Both the position numbers and the translations under genes were made by a program. The notes below the pieces were generated by a model. The model did not search any database, had not been told where the DNA came from, and worked only from the letters and a program-made list of their open reading frames with translations. This document shows positions 1 through 8,465 of a stretch of 64,000 nucleotides of DNA, in pieces (the first letter of the stretch is position 1; every line of letters starts with the position of its first letter). The stretch is from positions 1,183,001 through 1,247,000 of the forward strand of contig CP119312.1 in the NCBI GenBank assembly GCA_029202405.1, in the 5' to 3' direction. This stretch comes from Candidatus Devosia phytovorans. Lineage in GTDB: Bacteria; Pseudomonadota; Alphaproteobacteria; Rhizobiales; Devosiaceae.

Positions 1-411
1 ACCACGAAGAACGTTGAGCAGCTGCGGCAGTTCATCGAGGCTGGTGACGCGCAGGAAGCGACCGATCGGCGTGATGCGTGGATCATTGGTCAGCTTCTGG
101 GATTCTTCCCATTCGGCGCGGGCCTGCGGGAAGAGCTCGAGGTGGCGCTGCAAGGCTTCCTGAGAGTTGACCACCATGGAGCGGAATTTCAGGCAGCGGA
201 AACGCTTGCCGTTAAGGCCGATGCGCTCGTGGCCGAAAAAAATTGGCCCGCGATCGGTCGAGAACATGATCACGGCGATAAAGAAGATGGCGGGCAGGGC
301 GAAGAGCAGCATGGCCGAAGCGGCCATGATATCGAAACCACGCTTGGCGAAACCGCCGCGGGGCATGCCCGACTTTTCTGTAGATCCGACTTCGGCGTTG
401 ATGATTGTCAT
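1..411 (-). CDS. Undecaprenyl-phosphate sugar transferase, ExoY/PglC type (3' end cut by window)
   Basis: Probably attaches the first sugar phosphate to the undecaprenyl-phosphate carrier at the inner membrane, which starts an exopolysaccharide repeat unit. Only the first 137 codons lie in the window and the frame is open to its edge. Seen: a hydrophobic segment at about residues 29-50, the KFRSM motif at 75-79 and the DELPQLLNVLRG motif at 126-137; both motifs are typical of the bacterial sugar transferase family. The ATG at 411 has a GAGAGGA ribosome site about 6 nt upstream. Its neighbours (galU and ExoP/M/A/L-like genes) match the S. meliloti exo locus, where ExoY does this step with galactose. 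The sugar used here is inferred, not shown. Confidence 0.9.
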   Translation of the reverse strand, partial: MTIINAEVGSTEKSGMPRGGFAKRGFDIMAASAMLLFALPAIFFIAVIMFSTDRGPIFFGHERIGLNGKRFRCLKFRSMVVNSQEALQRHLELFPQARAEWEESQKLTNDPRITPIGRFLRVTSLDELPQLLNVLRG

Positions 412-826
412 GACGTCCTCTCACGCAGATTGGCTCGTCCACAGGGACGCGCGGAAGGGTTCGCCAAAGCGCCCAGCGCTCATGCGAGACCGGTTCTCTC
501 TTTTGTTAAGGATGGACCCCGAACCAGAGGTCCGGAGACGCCGTTTGCGTAGCATTACGGCGACCCATCGAACGGGCGATGCCGTGTTGATGAGTGGAGA
601 CGACCATGATCGGAAAAGCGTGGCAACGCCGCCAACGCATGGCTGTCATGCGGGTCACAGGTCACAATATCACCCAAATGGCAGATCGTTAAATCTTTAC
701 AAATCAGTGACTTGAGAAGAAGTCGGGTGCTGCGGTGGCGATATACAGACTAGGCGGCGAGTTATTCTGGTAATGCACGTAAAGCGAAGTAACGCGGCGT
801 ATAAATAAGGTTGCAAGTGCGCAGCG
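412..826. other. Intergenic region, no gene seen
   Basis: This stretch lies upstream of the sugar transferase (leftwards) and downstream of the small membrane protein. Frames here lack a ribosome site or recognisable product. A relatively A+T-rich patch near 660-720 could hold the leftward promoter, but no clear -35/-10 pair was identified. Confidence 0.5.
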
Positions 827-997
827 CTACATTCCGAGCACGAAGGTAATTCCGTTCCAGACGAGATAGAGACCCACCCAGGCGAGCGCCATTACCCCGA
901 TGGCGACCAGGCCCCAGGGCCACGAAAAAGGCGAACGCTGACCGGCCGCAAGAGGAACTTTGCGCGCTGCGCCATTGTCAGGTGTATTGTTGTCCAC
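827..997 (-). CDS. Small single-span membrane protein (56 aa, GTG start)
   Basis: Unrecognised family. A GTG at 997 preceded by GGAGGA (about 6 nt spacing) opens a 56-residue frame. It has a polar N-terminal half (about residues 1-25) and one hydrophobic segment at about 29-55, rich in Trp, Val and Leu and ending in GM. The excellent ribosome site and clear membrane segment support a real gene. A longer in-frame ATG further upstream is less likely because it lacks such a site. A candidate extracytoplasmic-function sigma promoter lies about 200 nt upstream (1202-1227). Function unknown. Confidence 0.55.
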   Translation of the reverse strand: MDNNTPDNGAARKVPLAAGQRSPFSWPWGLVAIGVMALAWVGLYLVWNGITFVLGM

Positions 998-1424
998 GGA
1001 GCATCCTCCTGCCGCAAAACGCGGCCGATTGACGGGGCCGAGATGACGACTTTGAATTTGTCGTTCTGTCCTACCATCGAGGGGGTAAATACACCCCTGC
1101 CGTCTGCAACAAAATAGCAAACATCATCACGACTGTGTAGGCGGGCCCCGATCACATTGAGATATGTCGAATTCGCAATTCTACTTGGCACTCGGAGGGA
1201 CAACCGTGCCTAGACTGCCATGGTTCCGAAAAATACTCAGGACGGGCACATTGTGATCGCGATCAATCGCGGCGGGAAATGGGCGGGTTGCAACAGAAAT
1301 AGGCAAAATCCACCAATAGCATAGATGCAATCGAGCCATGCAGCCACGAGCCGGTTTTTGGCTGGCTCAACTGCCAATGACATGGTCTGCTTCCCCTGTT
1401 GTTACCCTTATTCAGGAGATCGCC
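998..1424. other. Divergent intergenic region upstream of galU
   Basis: This region separates the leftward small membrane protein from the rightward galU. It contains the leftward GGAAC-N17-GGTT candidate promoter at 1202-1227. No galU promoter with a convincing -35/-10 was found. Short frames here lack ribosome sites and look spurious. Confidence 0.5.
1202..1227 (-). promoter_or_regulatory. Candidate EcfG-like promoter (near match)
   Basis: On the minus strand GGAAC (1227-1223) is followed after 17 nt by GGTT (1205-1202). The alphaproteobacterial EcfG general-stress consensus is GGAAC, 16-17 nt, CGTT, so one of nine conserved positions differs. It points towards the small membrane protein starting at 997 and implies a leader of roughly 200 nt. 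Weak on its own. Confidence 0.3.
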
Positions 1425-2336
1425 ATGGTAAGACGCGTGAAGACTGCCGTTTTTCCGGTAGCAGGTCTGGGGACGCGTTTCCTCCCCGCCACCAAGGCCA
1501 TGCCAAAAGAAATGCTGACCGTCGTGGATCGGCCTTTGATTCAATATGCAGTGGATGAGGCCCGCGAGGCGGGGATCACCCATTTTGTCTTCGTGACCGG
1601 CCGCAACAAGGGCGTGATCGAGGATCATTTCGACCGGCAGTTCGAACTCGAGACCACGCTGGAACTGCGTGGCAAAACCAAGGCCCTTAGCGAGCTGCGC
1701 AAGGACCTGCCGTCAGCCGGGCGAACAAGCTTTACCCGCCAGCAAGAGCCGCTGGGACTGGGCCACGCCGTCTGGTGTGCCCGCGAGATCGTCGGCAACG
1801 AGCCTTTTGCCCTTTTGCTCCCGGACATGCTGTTCAAGGGTAAACGTGGCGTGCTCAAGCAGATGATCGAAGCCTATGAAGAAACCGGCGGCAATATCAT
1901 CGCCGTCGAAGAAGTGCCGCACCAGGAGGTCTCCTCCTATGGCGTCGTCGGGCGCGGCGAGGGCACGGACACCAGCTTCCGCATCACCGACATGGTGGAA
2001 AAGCCATCGCCGGCCGATGCACCGTCCAACCTCATCATCTCGGGCCGCTATATCCTGCAGCCGGAAATTTTCTCCTTGCTGGCCGACCAGCCGCGCGGCG
2101 CGGGTGGCGAAATCCAGCTGACCGATGCCATGCAGACGCTGATGAAGACGCAGCCCTTTGCCGGCGTGAAGTACGAAGGCCAGAGCTTTGATTGCGGCTC
2201 CAAGATCGGCTTCCTCACAGCCAATGTCGCCTATGCGCTCGATCGCGAGGATATCGGCGACGACTTCCTCACCGCCCTGGCAAAGCTGGGTCTGCAGGAT
2301 GTGCTGATCGACGGCTTCAAGGTGGCCGCCGAATAG
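1425..2336 (+). CDS. galU: UTP-glucose-1-phosphate uridylyltransferase
   Basis: Makes UDP-glucose from UTP and glucose-1-phosphate in the cytoplasm, the donor for glucan and exopolysaccharide synthesis. The 303-residue length fits bacterial GalU/ExoN. The N-terminal nucleotide-binding stretch GLGTRFLPATKAMPKEM (about 14-30) and the later GLGHAVWCA and EKP motifs are visible. The ATG at 1425 is chosen over an upstream in-frame ATG (1338) because AGGAGA sits just before it and homologues begin near this MVRRVKTAVFPVAG sequence. It faces the ExoP-like gene convergently, and both probably end at the shared hairpin at 2361-2390. In S. meliloti the equivalent exoN lies in the same exo cluster. Confidence 0.95.
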   Translation: MVRRVKTAVFPVAGLGTRFLPATKAMPKEMLTVVDRPLIQYAVDEAREAGITHFVFVTGRNKGVIEDHFDRQFELETTLELRGKTKALSELRKDLPSAGRTSFTRQQEPLGLGHAVWCAREIVGNEPFALLLPDMLFKGKRGVLKQMIEAYEETGGNIIAVEEVPHQEVSSYGVVGRGEGTDTSFRITDMVEKPSPADAPSNLIISGRYILQPEIFSLLADQPRGAGGEIQLTDAMQTLMKTQPFAGVKYEGQSFDCGSKIGFLTANVAYALDREDIGDDFLTALAKLGLQDVLIDGFKVAAE

Positions 2337-2360
2337 ACAGCCACTCCCATCCAAATCAAA

Positions 2361-2390
2361 AGGCCACCCGGTTTCCCGGGTGGCCTTTTT
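2361..2390. terminator. Bidirectional intrinsic terminator between galU and the ExoP-like gene
   Basis: An 11-bp GC-rich stem (2361-2371 with 2376-2386) closes a 4-nt loop. It is flanked by AAAA on one side and TTTTT on the other, so it can act on both strands. It lies 24 nt after galU and about 25 nt beyond the stop of the convergent gene. Confidence 0.85.
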
Positions 2391-2415
2391 GCTGGGCGGT
2401 CCTTGGTGGCAACGC

Positions 2416-4659
2416 CTAGTTGGGCGTCGCGTCCACCACATGGGGCAGGGACTTCTGGTCGCGATAGGCGAAGTGTTCCAGGCCGCCCATGTCGGTAAAC
2501 TTGGGCAGGGCGCCGAGGTCGACCTTGTTGAGCACGACGCCAGTGATGTGATCGGCCAGCTCGGGCTCACGTTCCAGCACGCTGCGCAGCAGGCGGCGAG
2601 GGGTGCGGCCCCATTCGGTGACGAGTACGCTGGCGTCAGTAAAGGGCAGGACTGAAAGCGCATCAATATCCGGACCGAGCGGGGGCAGGTCGATGATGAC
2701 ATAGTCGAATTGGCCGCGGGCCTCGGCCAGCACGCGCTGCATGGCAATGCTGGAGAGATCGCCACCGCCGGCTTCGGGCGCGGCGGCCGAAAGCGTCACC
2801 ATGCCGGTTTCGTGGTCGGCCACGGCTGCCTGGCGCCAGTCGCCCTGCTGGGAAGGGAGGATGCGTTGCGGCATGCCGGGACGGCCGCCGTTGACGTCGC
2901 CGTCGATCAGCAGCACCCGCGAGCCGATTGCGGTCAGCATCTCGGCCAGCGAAATGGCATAGGTCGACTTGCCCTCATCGGGAAGAATGGACAAGATCCC
3001 CACGACGGCCGTGCTACGGTCTGCGATCGGCTGCAACACCAGGCGTGTCGATTTGAGCGTTTCCATGAAGGGCGCGCCCCAGCGACGGCCGATGCGCGAG
3101 CCAAGGGCACCGCGTACCAGCGGGCGTATGGCCTTCTGGCGTTCAATGAGCGTGCCGCGGCCATCGATCTGCAGGCGCGGCATATAGCCGAGGAAGCGCA
3201 GGCCGAGCTGCTGGCGCACCTGTGCACCGGTGCGGAAACCGCGTTCGCGCAACTCGTTGAGCATGCCCAGAACGGCGCCGAGGAAGCTGCCGGCAATGAT
3301 GGCGGCAGCCAGGATCACCACAGTGCGCGGGCTGGACGGATCGCTCGGCAGCAGGGCGTCGGTGACGATACGGACCGAGGGAATGGGGAAGCTCTGACGC
3401 TGCACGGCTTCCTCGTAGGACGTGAGATAGCTGTTGTAGAGCGCGCGCAGGGCGTCGGAACGCTGCTGCAGCTCGTTGAGGCGCACGGCTTCCTGGCTGA
3501 CGGCGCCAGCGCTTTGGCCTTCGGCATCGATGTCGGCGCGCATGCCGCTTTCCTGCTGCTGGGCGATGCTGAGCTGGGTCTGATACTGCTGGTTGAGGTT
3601 TTGCAGCAGCGCGTAGATGCGGCCGTCGAGAGCGGTCTTCTCGGCACGCAGCGTCACCAGTTGCGGGTGATCGGGACCGTAGGTGGTCTCGATTTCGCCG
3701 ATGCGACTGGTCAGCGTTGCCACCTGATTGCGCAAGGTCGCCACTTCTGTCGGATCGGTCTGTGAGCCACTGAGCAGGGCGAGATAGTTGGATGCCGATT
3801 CCGGCCCGGCCGCGATGACGCTTTCGAGCTGACCGGACAGGGCGCGGAGGCGCGCGGTTTCGGCCTGCGCTTCGGCAAGCTGGGTCGACATGGTCTGGAT
3901 ACGCTGGGTGGTCAGCGTCTGGTCCTGGCCGACGGAAAGGCCGGATTCCTGGCGATATTGCTCGATGGCAAGGCTCGCCTGGCGCTGGCTTTCGCCGATT
4001 TCGGCGAGGCGCTGCTGCAACCAGTCGGCCGCGGCACTGGTGGCTTCGAGTTCGGCGTTGAGCTGGTCCTGCACCAGGGCCTGGGCATAGGCGCTGGCAA
4101 TGCGCTGGGCGAGAGCGGGGTCAGCGGCTTCATAGCCGACACGGATAATCGAGCTGCGGCCCATTCGTTCGACCTGCACATTGGCGCGCAGCATGCCGAC
4201 CACTTCGTCAAGGCTGGCTTCGAGCTGATCGGGTGCATCACCGCCGCCCAAACCGACCAGGCCCTTGACGCGTTGGCTGAAGGACGGCGGGGGATTGAGG
4301 AAGTCCTGATCGGTCATCAGATTTTCCGTTTCCGCCACGGTCTTGGCGACACGGCTGGACCGCAGCACCTCGATCTGGTTGAGCACCTGCGCTTCAAGAT
4401 CGGTGGCGCTGACGGCCTGGGTCTGGCCGTTCTGGGCGACCTGCTCAAGATTTTTGTCGATCAGCAATTGGCCGGCGGACATATAGCTGCGTGGCGCCAG
4501 CGTCAGGTAGAAGATGGCAAGTGCCAGCGCAACGGCGATGCAGAGACCGACGACCAGTGCCTGCCGCCGCAGCAGCGAGAAGATGTGATCCAAGTCGATC
4601 GTCTTGAGATCGGATGGCTGGGGCGCCAGGGCCTCCGGGTATCCGGCTTTTTCCAGCAT
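2416..4659 (-). CDS. ExoP/Wzc-like polysaccharide co-polymerase with C-terminal ATPase domain
   Basis: An inner-membrane protein expected to set exopolysaccharide chain length and drive export with the Wzx/Wzy system. It has 747 residues. Seen: N-terminal chain-length (Wzz) domain with a membrane span at about 34-54, a long coiled-coil periplasmic part (about 170-420), a second span at about 447-467, and a C-terminal CpsD-like ATPase domain from about 531. Walker A reads LPDEGKST (about 559-566), where the family usually has PGEGKST. Walker A' is VLLIDGD and Walker B is VIIDLPP (about 654-660). The tyrosine-rich tail of many BY-kinases is absent, with a single Tyr near the C-terminus. The start is the ATG at 4659, preceded by GCGGAG. 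ExoM-, ExoA- and ExoL-like genes precede it. Confidence 0.9.
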   Translation of the reverse strand: MLEKAGYPEALAPQPSDLKTIDLDHIFSLLRRQALVVGLCIAVALALAIFYLTLAPRSYMSAGQLLIDKNLEQVAQNGQTQAVSATDLEAQVLNQIEVLRSSRVAKTVAETENLMTDQDFLNPPPSFSQRVKGLVGLGGGDAPDQLEASLDEVVGMLRANVQVERMGRSSIIRVGYEAADPALAQRIASAYAQALVQDQLNAELEATSAAADWLQQRLAEIGESQRQASLAIEQYRQESGLSVGQDQTLTTQRIQTMSTQLAEAQAETARLRALSGQLESVIAAGPESASNYLALLSGSQTDPTEVATLRNQVATLTSRIGEIETTYGPDHPQLVTLRAEKTALDGRIYALLQNLNQQYQTQLSIAQQQESGMRADIDAEGQSAGAVSQEAVRLNELQQRSDALRALYNSYLTSYEEAVQRQSFPIPSVRIVTDALLPSDPSSPRTVVILAAAIIAGSFLGAVLGMLNELRERGFRTGAQVRQQLGLRFLGYMPRLQIDGRGTLIERQKAIRPLVRGALGSRIGRRWGAPFMETLKSTRLVLQPIADRSTAVVGILSILPDEGKSTYAISLAEMLTAIGSRVLLIDGDVNGGRPGMPQRILPSQQGDWRQAAVADHETGMVTLSAAAPEAGGGDLSSIAMQRVLAEARGQFDYVIIDLPPLGPDIDALSVLPFTDASVLVTEWGRTPRRLLRSVLEREPELADHITGVVLNKVDLGALPKFTDMGGLEHFAYRDQKSLPHVVDATPN

Positions 4660-4693
4660 GATCAATACTCCGCTTTGAAAGGATGCGCGCCGT

Positions 4694-5584
4694 TCACGAT
4701 GCGCTGGTCTGCCCGTAATGCTCGGCCTGGCGCTGGCCCAGAAGGCCGCCGGCAACACCGATATGGAGGGTGGCGCGCAACCAATTGCGGCGGCGCTTGA
4801 TGGGCGAGAAGGCTGTTAGCCCGGTCATGAGGCAGCAATAGACTATCTTTGCGGCAACAGGAGGAATGCTGCGCAGACGTGGCCCGGTCAGCAGCATGCC
4901 ATGGGTCTGGCCGGAGCGAAGGCGTCGCGCCACAAGCCAGGACATGGTGGCCCGCTGCGGCGGAACGGGTTCTTCCACCAGCGCGTCGGGCGCATAGTCG
5001 ATGGTGCCGCCGAGATCGGTGAGGCGGTAGAAGAAATCGGTGTCCTCGCCGCCCGACTTGCCCAGCTTGAGATCGAAACGCAGTGCGTTGAAGGGCGCGG
5101 TCCAGGGGATCAGCACGTTGCAGGTGTAGCCGGTGCGGATTTCGCCCCAGACATGGACGGGCAGGGTCGAGTGGAAGTCGCCGCGCACCATCCAGCCGGG
5201 AGCCTCGGGCGCATAAAGGGCCTTCACCGGACCAAGCACTGCCGTCGCCTTGCCGGCTTCTGCTTTGTCCAACAGCGCAAGCAGCCAGCCTTCGGTCACC
5301 AGTTCATCGTCGTCGATGAAGGCGATGAAATCGCCCTTGGCAGCATCGAGGCAGGCGTTCCGGGCGATGCAGATATTGGCAGCCGGGGCGTGCAGATATT
5401 CGATCGGAAAGGGAAAGTCGCCGGCGAGTGCGATGACGCGGGCCTTGGCGGATGGGGTGTCGTCATTGTCAGCGATGATGACGCGGATCTCGTGGCCGCC
5501 TGTCGCGAGATTGGCAACCGAGCGCAGCGTCTCGGCGAGGAAGGGGCGGCGGAAGGTACAGATGCAGATGTCGATTCTGGCCAT
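4694..5584 (-). CDS. Glycosyltransferase family 2, ExoM-like
   Basis: Likely a cytoplasmic-face glycosyltransferase adding one sugar to the lipid-linked repeat unit. It has 296 residues and a GT-A fold. Seen: ICICTFRRP start strand, the IADND segment at about 40-45, NICIARNACLDAA, and the metal-binding IDDDE motif near residue 100, all as in GT2 enzymes of the succinoglycan ExoM type. The ATG at 5584 lies 4 nt after the stop of the preceding gene, so translation is probably coupled. It is followed after 34 nt by the ExoP-like gene, the same relative order as exoM and exoP in rhizobial clusters. Sugar specificity is inferred only. Confidence 0.88.
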   Translation of the reverse strand: MARIDICICTFRRPFLAETLRSVANLATGGHEIRVIIADNDDTPSAKARVIALAGDFPFPIEYLHAPAANICIARNACLDAAKGDFIAFIDDDELVTEGWLLALLDKAEAGKATAVLGPVKALYAPEAPGWMVRGDFHSTLPVHVWGEIRTGYTCNVLIPWTAPFNALRFDLKLGKSGGEDTDFFYRLTDLGGTIDYAPDALVEEPVPPQRATMSWLVARRLRSGQTHGMLLTGPRLRSIPPVAAKIVYCCLMTGLTAFSPIKRRRNWLRATLHIGVAGGLLGQRQAEHYGQTSAS

Positions 5585-5588
5585 GAGG

Positions 5589-6581
5589 TCAGACCACCTT
5601 GCGCTGGAAGGGCTGCTGCAACACATGCAGCCAGAAGCCGGATGACCACGCGAAATGCATGATCATTGCCGCCCAGCCCACCAGCGGGGATAGGCTCATG
5701 GGCATGCCATATTCGGGATAGTGCTTCTTGGCCGCCTGCATGCCGAGGGTGATGCAGACCACGCCCCAGAAGGCGAGGGGGATGAGGAAGACCCAATGCC
5801 AGACCGAAAGCGCTGCCAGCAGCACGACCGGGAGGATGGCCAGCGGCACCATCTGGCGGATGCGTGGGCGCATGCGGTGTTTGAGAATATTGCGGGCGCG
5901 TCCGCCGCCATAGCCGAAATACTGGCGGAACAAGCCGGACATGGTCGAGCGCGGATAGTAGGTCATCCCGGTGCGGTCGGTCAGCCAGATGCTATGCCCG
6001 GCCTGACGCAGGCGGAAATCGAGTTCGGCATCCTCATTGCAGCGGAAGGTTTCGTCATAGCCTCCGACGGCGCGGAAGGCGTCGACGTGCATCAGCGCGT
6101 GATGGCCATGATCGACCGGGCCGGCATGCTTGCCGGTGCGATGTGCCGAGCCGCCCGTGCCGATGGAGGAGTTCTGTGCCGTCGCCACGGCGCGCTGGAA
6201 CGAGTCGTGGCCAACGGTGGTCATGGGCACAACGACGCTGGCGACATTGCGTTCGTCGGCCTCCGCCACGAGCTGCTGGCAATAGCCGGCCGGATAGGCG
6301 CCGTGGGCATCGATGCGGATGAGATAGTCCGCACCGTCACCGAATTCGGCCACGGCCAGATTGATCGCCGCTGACTGGATTCGATGCGGATTGTGCATCA
6401 GCGAAATGCGCGGGCCCGATTTTTCGGTAGCGATGTCCTGCGTGCCGTCGGTGCTGCCACCGTCGGCGACGACGATGTGGGCGTCGAGCGCTTCGGCTTC
6501 CACCAGTAGCAGGTCGAGCAGGGACCCGAGATGTCTGGCTTCGTTGAGGGTCGGGACGATGATGATTGTGCGGGGGCTCAT
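5589..6581 (-). CDS. Glycosyltransferase family 2 with C-terminal membrane spans, ExoA-like
   Basis: Predicted to add a glucosyl residue early in exopolysaccharide repeat synthesis. It has 330 residues. Seen: IIIVPTLNEARHLG at the N-terminus, VADGGSTDGT at about 38-47, the metal-site RIDAHG at about 90, a CNEDAELDFRLRQAGH segment of the acceptor side, and hydrophobic segments in the last 80 residues that would anchor it to the inner membrane, as in ExoA. The ATG at 6581 overlaps the upstream stop as ATGA, indicating coupling, so longer in-frame starts are rejected. It sits in an ExoL-ExoA-ExoM-ExoP-like order. Confidence 0.88.
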   Translation of the reverse strand: MSPRTIIIVPTLNEARHLGSLLDLLLVEAEALDAHIVVADGGSTDGTQDIATEKSGPRISLMHNPHRIQSAAINLAVAEFGDGADYLIRIDAHGAYPAGYCQQLVAEADERNVASVVVPMTTVGHDSFQRAVATAQNSSIGTGGSAHRTGKHAGPVDHGHHALMHVDAFRAVGGYDETFRCNEDAELDFRLRQAGHSIWLTDRTGMTYYPRSTMSGLFRQYFGYGGGRARNILKHRMRPRIRQMVPLAILPVVLLAALSVWHWVFLIPLAFWGVVCITLGMQAAKKHYPEYGMPMSLSPLVGWAAMIMHFAWSSGFWLHVLQQPFQRKVV

Positions 6582-7729
6582 GCGGCCACCTCCAGCTGAT
6601 CTTGGGCAAGGGGGCGTCCGGCGAGGCGATCGACCAGCGTCCGGCATTCTTCGGTTTCACAGAGGAAGTGGGATCGGTCCTGCGCGGCAACAGCCTCGGC
6701 GAGGATCCGGATGCGCTCCGGCGTCATGGAGTGGAACAGGTCGTGCAAGGTTTGCTGCTCGATATCGGGAATCACCACGCCAATGCCGAGGCGTGTGATG
6801 AAGGCAGCAGTTTCCGTGTCGGCCAAAGCGATCGGGATGGCGCCATTGAGGCAGCCTTCGTAGATGCGGTTGGGCAATAGCCAGGACGAATTCTGGCCTT
6901 CTTCGAAAAAGTCGATAGCCCAGACGAAATGCACGGCGGAATAAATGTCCGGCAGGTCGTCGGGATAGCAGTAAACGCCCGCGTAGTTGAGATGCGGCGC
7001 GGCTTCGGTGGTGGCGTCGAAGTCGGAGAATTCGGTACGGGCCGGGCGGCCGCGAAGCGTAACATCCAGCTTGCCATTTATGCTGCGCGACACAGCGTCC
7101 AGCGCCGTAAGCGACTTGTGGCAGCGCAGGGCGCCGAACCAGCCGAGGCGGATAATGTCGGGCTCCTGATCGAGCGCCGGATTGCTGCCGGTGTCCTTGA
7201 GGCCAAACACCTTGTTTTCAACCAGGAGCGCGGGGGGCGCGCCATGCAGGTCGAAGTGATTGGCCATGAAGGCGGGAGAGCTGGTCAGCAGCAGGTCGGC
7301 GGCACGCATCAGCCGCTGCTCCATACCCCGCATGCCCTTTCCCAGGCCATCCTGCCGCAGCATCAGGCGATGGATGTCGAGGCATTCATAGACGACGCGC
7401 GGCGGATCGGGCCACAATGCGCGCAGCCGGTTGGCAATGGCCAGCATTTCAAGATTGCGGGCGACAATGACATCGGGCCGGCTGAACGCCTTGCCCCAGA
7501 CGCGCGTGGTGTAGCTGGCGCGCGCCGTCGCGAAGACGCGGTGCAGCATGCGGCCGTCATGAGTGATATCGAGCTCGATTGCCGTGTCGAGGCCGAGATC
7601 TGGCAAGGTCGCGTCCGAACGGCGGAAGCCAGCGATTTCCACGCTGGCACCCCCGAGTTGGAACATGGCTATCCGGCGCGCTACGGCCGGGTCGGCAAGG
7701 TTGAAGACCAGGTAGAGTATCCTGAGCAA
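6578..7729 (-). CDS. Glycosyltransferase, ExoL-like (TTG start)
   Basis: Probably a GT-B-type glycosyltransferase extending the exopolysaccharide repeat unit. It has 383 residues with the TTG at 7729. Seen: an N-terminal strand of the LRILYLVFNLADPAVARR type, AGFRRSD, VIVARNLEML, LGWFGALRCHKSL and an EGCLNGAIPIAL segment near the donor site, matching the ExoL family of succinoglycan loci. No ATG lies near the homologous start. GGAG sits about 8 nt before the TTG; a CTG one codon earlier is an alternative. The last bases overlap the start of the ExoA-like gene (ATGA). Confidence 0.82.
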   Translation of the reverse strand: MLRILYLVFNLADPAVARRIAMFQLGGASVEIAGFRRSDATLPDLGLDTAIELDITHDGRMLHRVFATARASYTTRVWGKAFSRPDVIVARNLEMLAIANRLRALWPDPPRVVYECLDIHRLMLRQDGLGKGMRGMEQRLMRAADLLLTSSPAFMANHFDLHGAPPALLVENKVFGLKDTGSNPALDQEPDIIRLGWFGALRCHKSLTALDAVSRSINGKLDVTLRGRPARTEFSDFDATTEAAPHLNYAGVYCYPDDLPDIYSAVHFVWAIDFFEEGQNSSWLLPNRIYEGCLNGAIPIALADTETAAFITRLGIGVVIPDIEQQTLHDLFHSMTPERIRILAEAVAAQDRSHFLCETEECRTLVDRLAGRPLAQDQLEVAA

Positions 7730-7878
7730 CAGCGCATCTCCTGTCCCAGCGCGAACCGGCTGGCTTGGGTTGCAGCGAACCCCAAGAGGAAAATGATGCG
7801 AAGATGCGGTCAACCATATGAAAGTGACGCTGCAATGCGCGTTGCGCATGCCGTAAAGCAGCCTCAATCTCAGTGGGT

Positions 7879-8379
7879 TCAGGCGGCCTTCCGATCGCGG
7901 AAGGTGAAGACCAGGGCAGCGATGGTCAACAGGCGGGACACTTCGGCGAGCGTTTCCGGTGTCAGCGCACCGGCATCGCCCAGAATGTTCACGGTGCCAC
8001 GCGTTTCCCCATCAATGATCATGGGCGCCGACAGGTTGCAGGTAAAACCCATGTCGATCAAGACCTGAGCCTCGCCCGGAAGGAAATCGAACATTTCGGT
8101 GGGCGAGTTGCAGACGACAGGCCGTTTTTCGCCGAGAATGCGCATGCACCACGGGTCGTCGTCCCTGATGATATCGAAGCCGCCGATGGGAAAGACTTTT
8201 GGATCAGACGTGCCAATTCGGTCAGTGCGCGAGCGGTCGGGCAGGATGGCTAGCCAAGTTGCGGTGCGCAGGCCGGGCAGGGCGAGGAACTGGGCCGTGA
8301 GCAGAGTAATGAACTCCTGCCGTCCAGCGGCAAGCGCAATGGACAGCCGGTCGGCGAAGGCGGGGTCTAGGATAGGCAT
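7879..8379 (-). CDS. GAF-domain protein
   Basis: A 166-residue cytoplasmic protein made almost entirely of one GAF domain, a small-ligand or redox sensing fold. Seen: the beta-rich core with PWCMRILGEKRPVVCNS, an SAPMIIDGETRGTVNILG segment (about 115-132) typical of the GAF C-terminal strands, and a closing helix rich in Leu and Ala. No output domain (kinase, GGDEF or HTH) is attached, so it may act through a partner. It lies 149 nt upstream of the ExoL-like gene on the same strand and could belong to the same transcript. Ligand unknown. Confidence 0.8.
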   Translation of the reverse strand: MPILDPAFADRLSIALAAGRQEFITLLTAQFLALPGLRTATWLAILPDRSRTDRIGTSDPKVFPIGGFDIIRDDDPWCMRILGEKRPVVCNSPTEMFDFLPGEAQVLIDMGFTCNLSAPMIIDGETRGTVNILGDAGALTPETLAEVSRLLTIAALVFTFRDRKAA

Positions 8380-8465
8380 GGAGTCTCAAGTAGCAGTTGT
8401 CGGTGCGCGGGCAGACAAACAGCATGGTTGTCGGCTTGGCAAGGGTTAGCGCTGAGCCCGCAGCC

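Noticed and set aside
712..733. AAGAAGTCG near the start of the window as a fourth copy of the dispersed element
   Set aside because: Only nine bases match and the palindrome head is absent.
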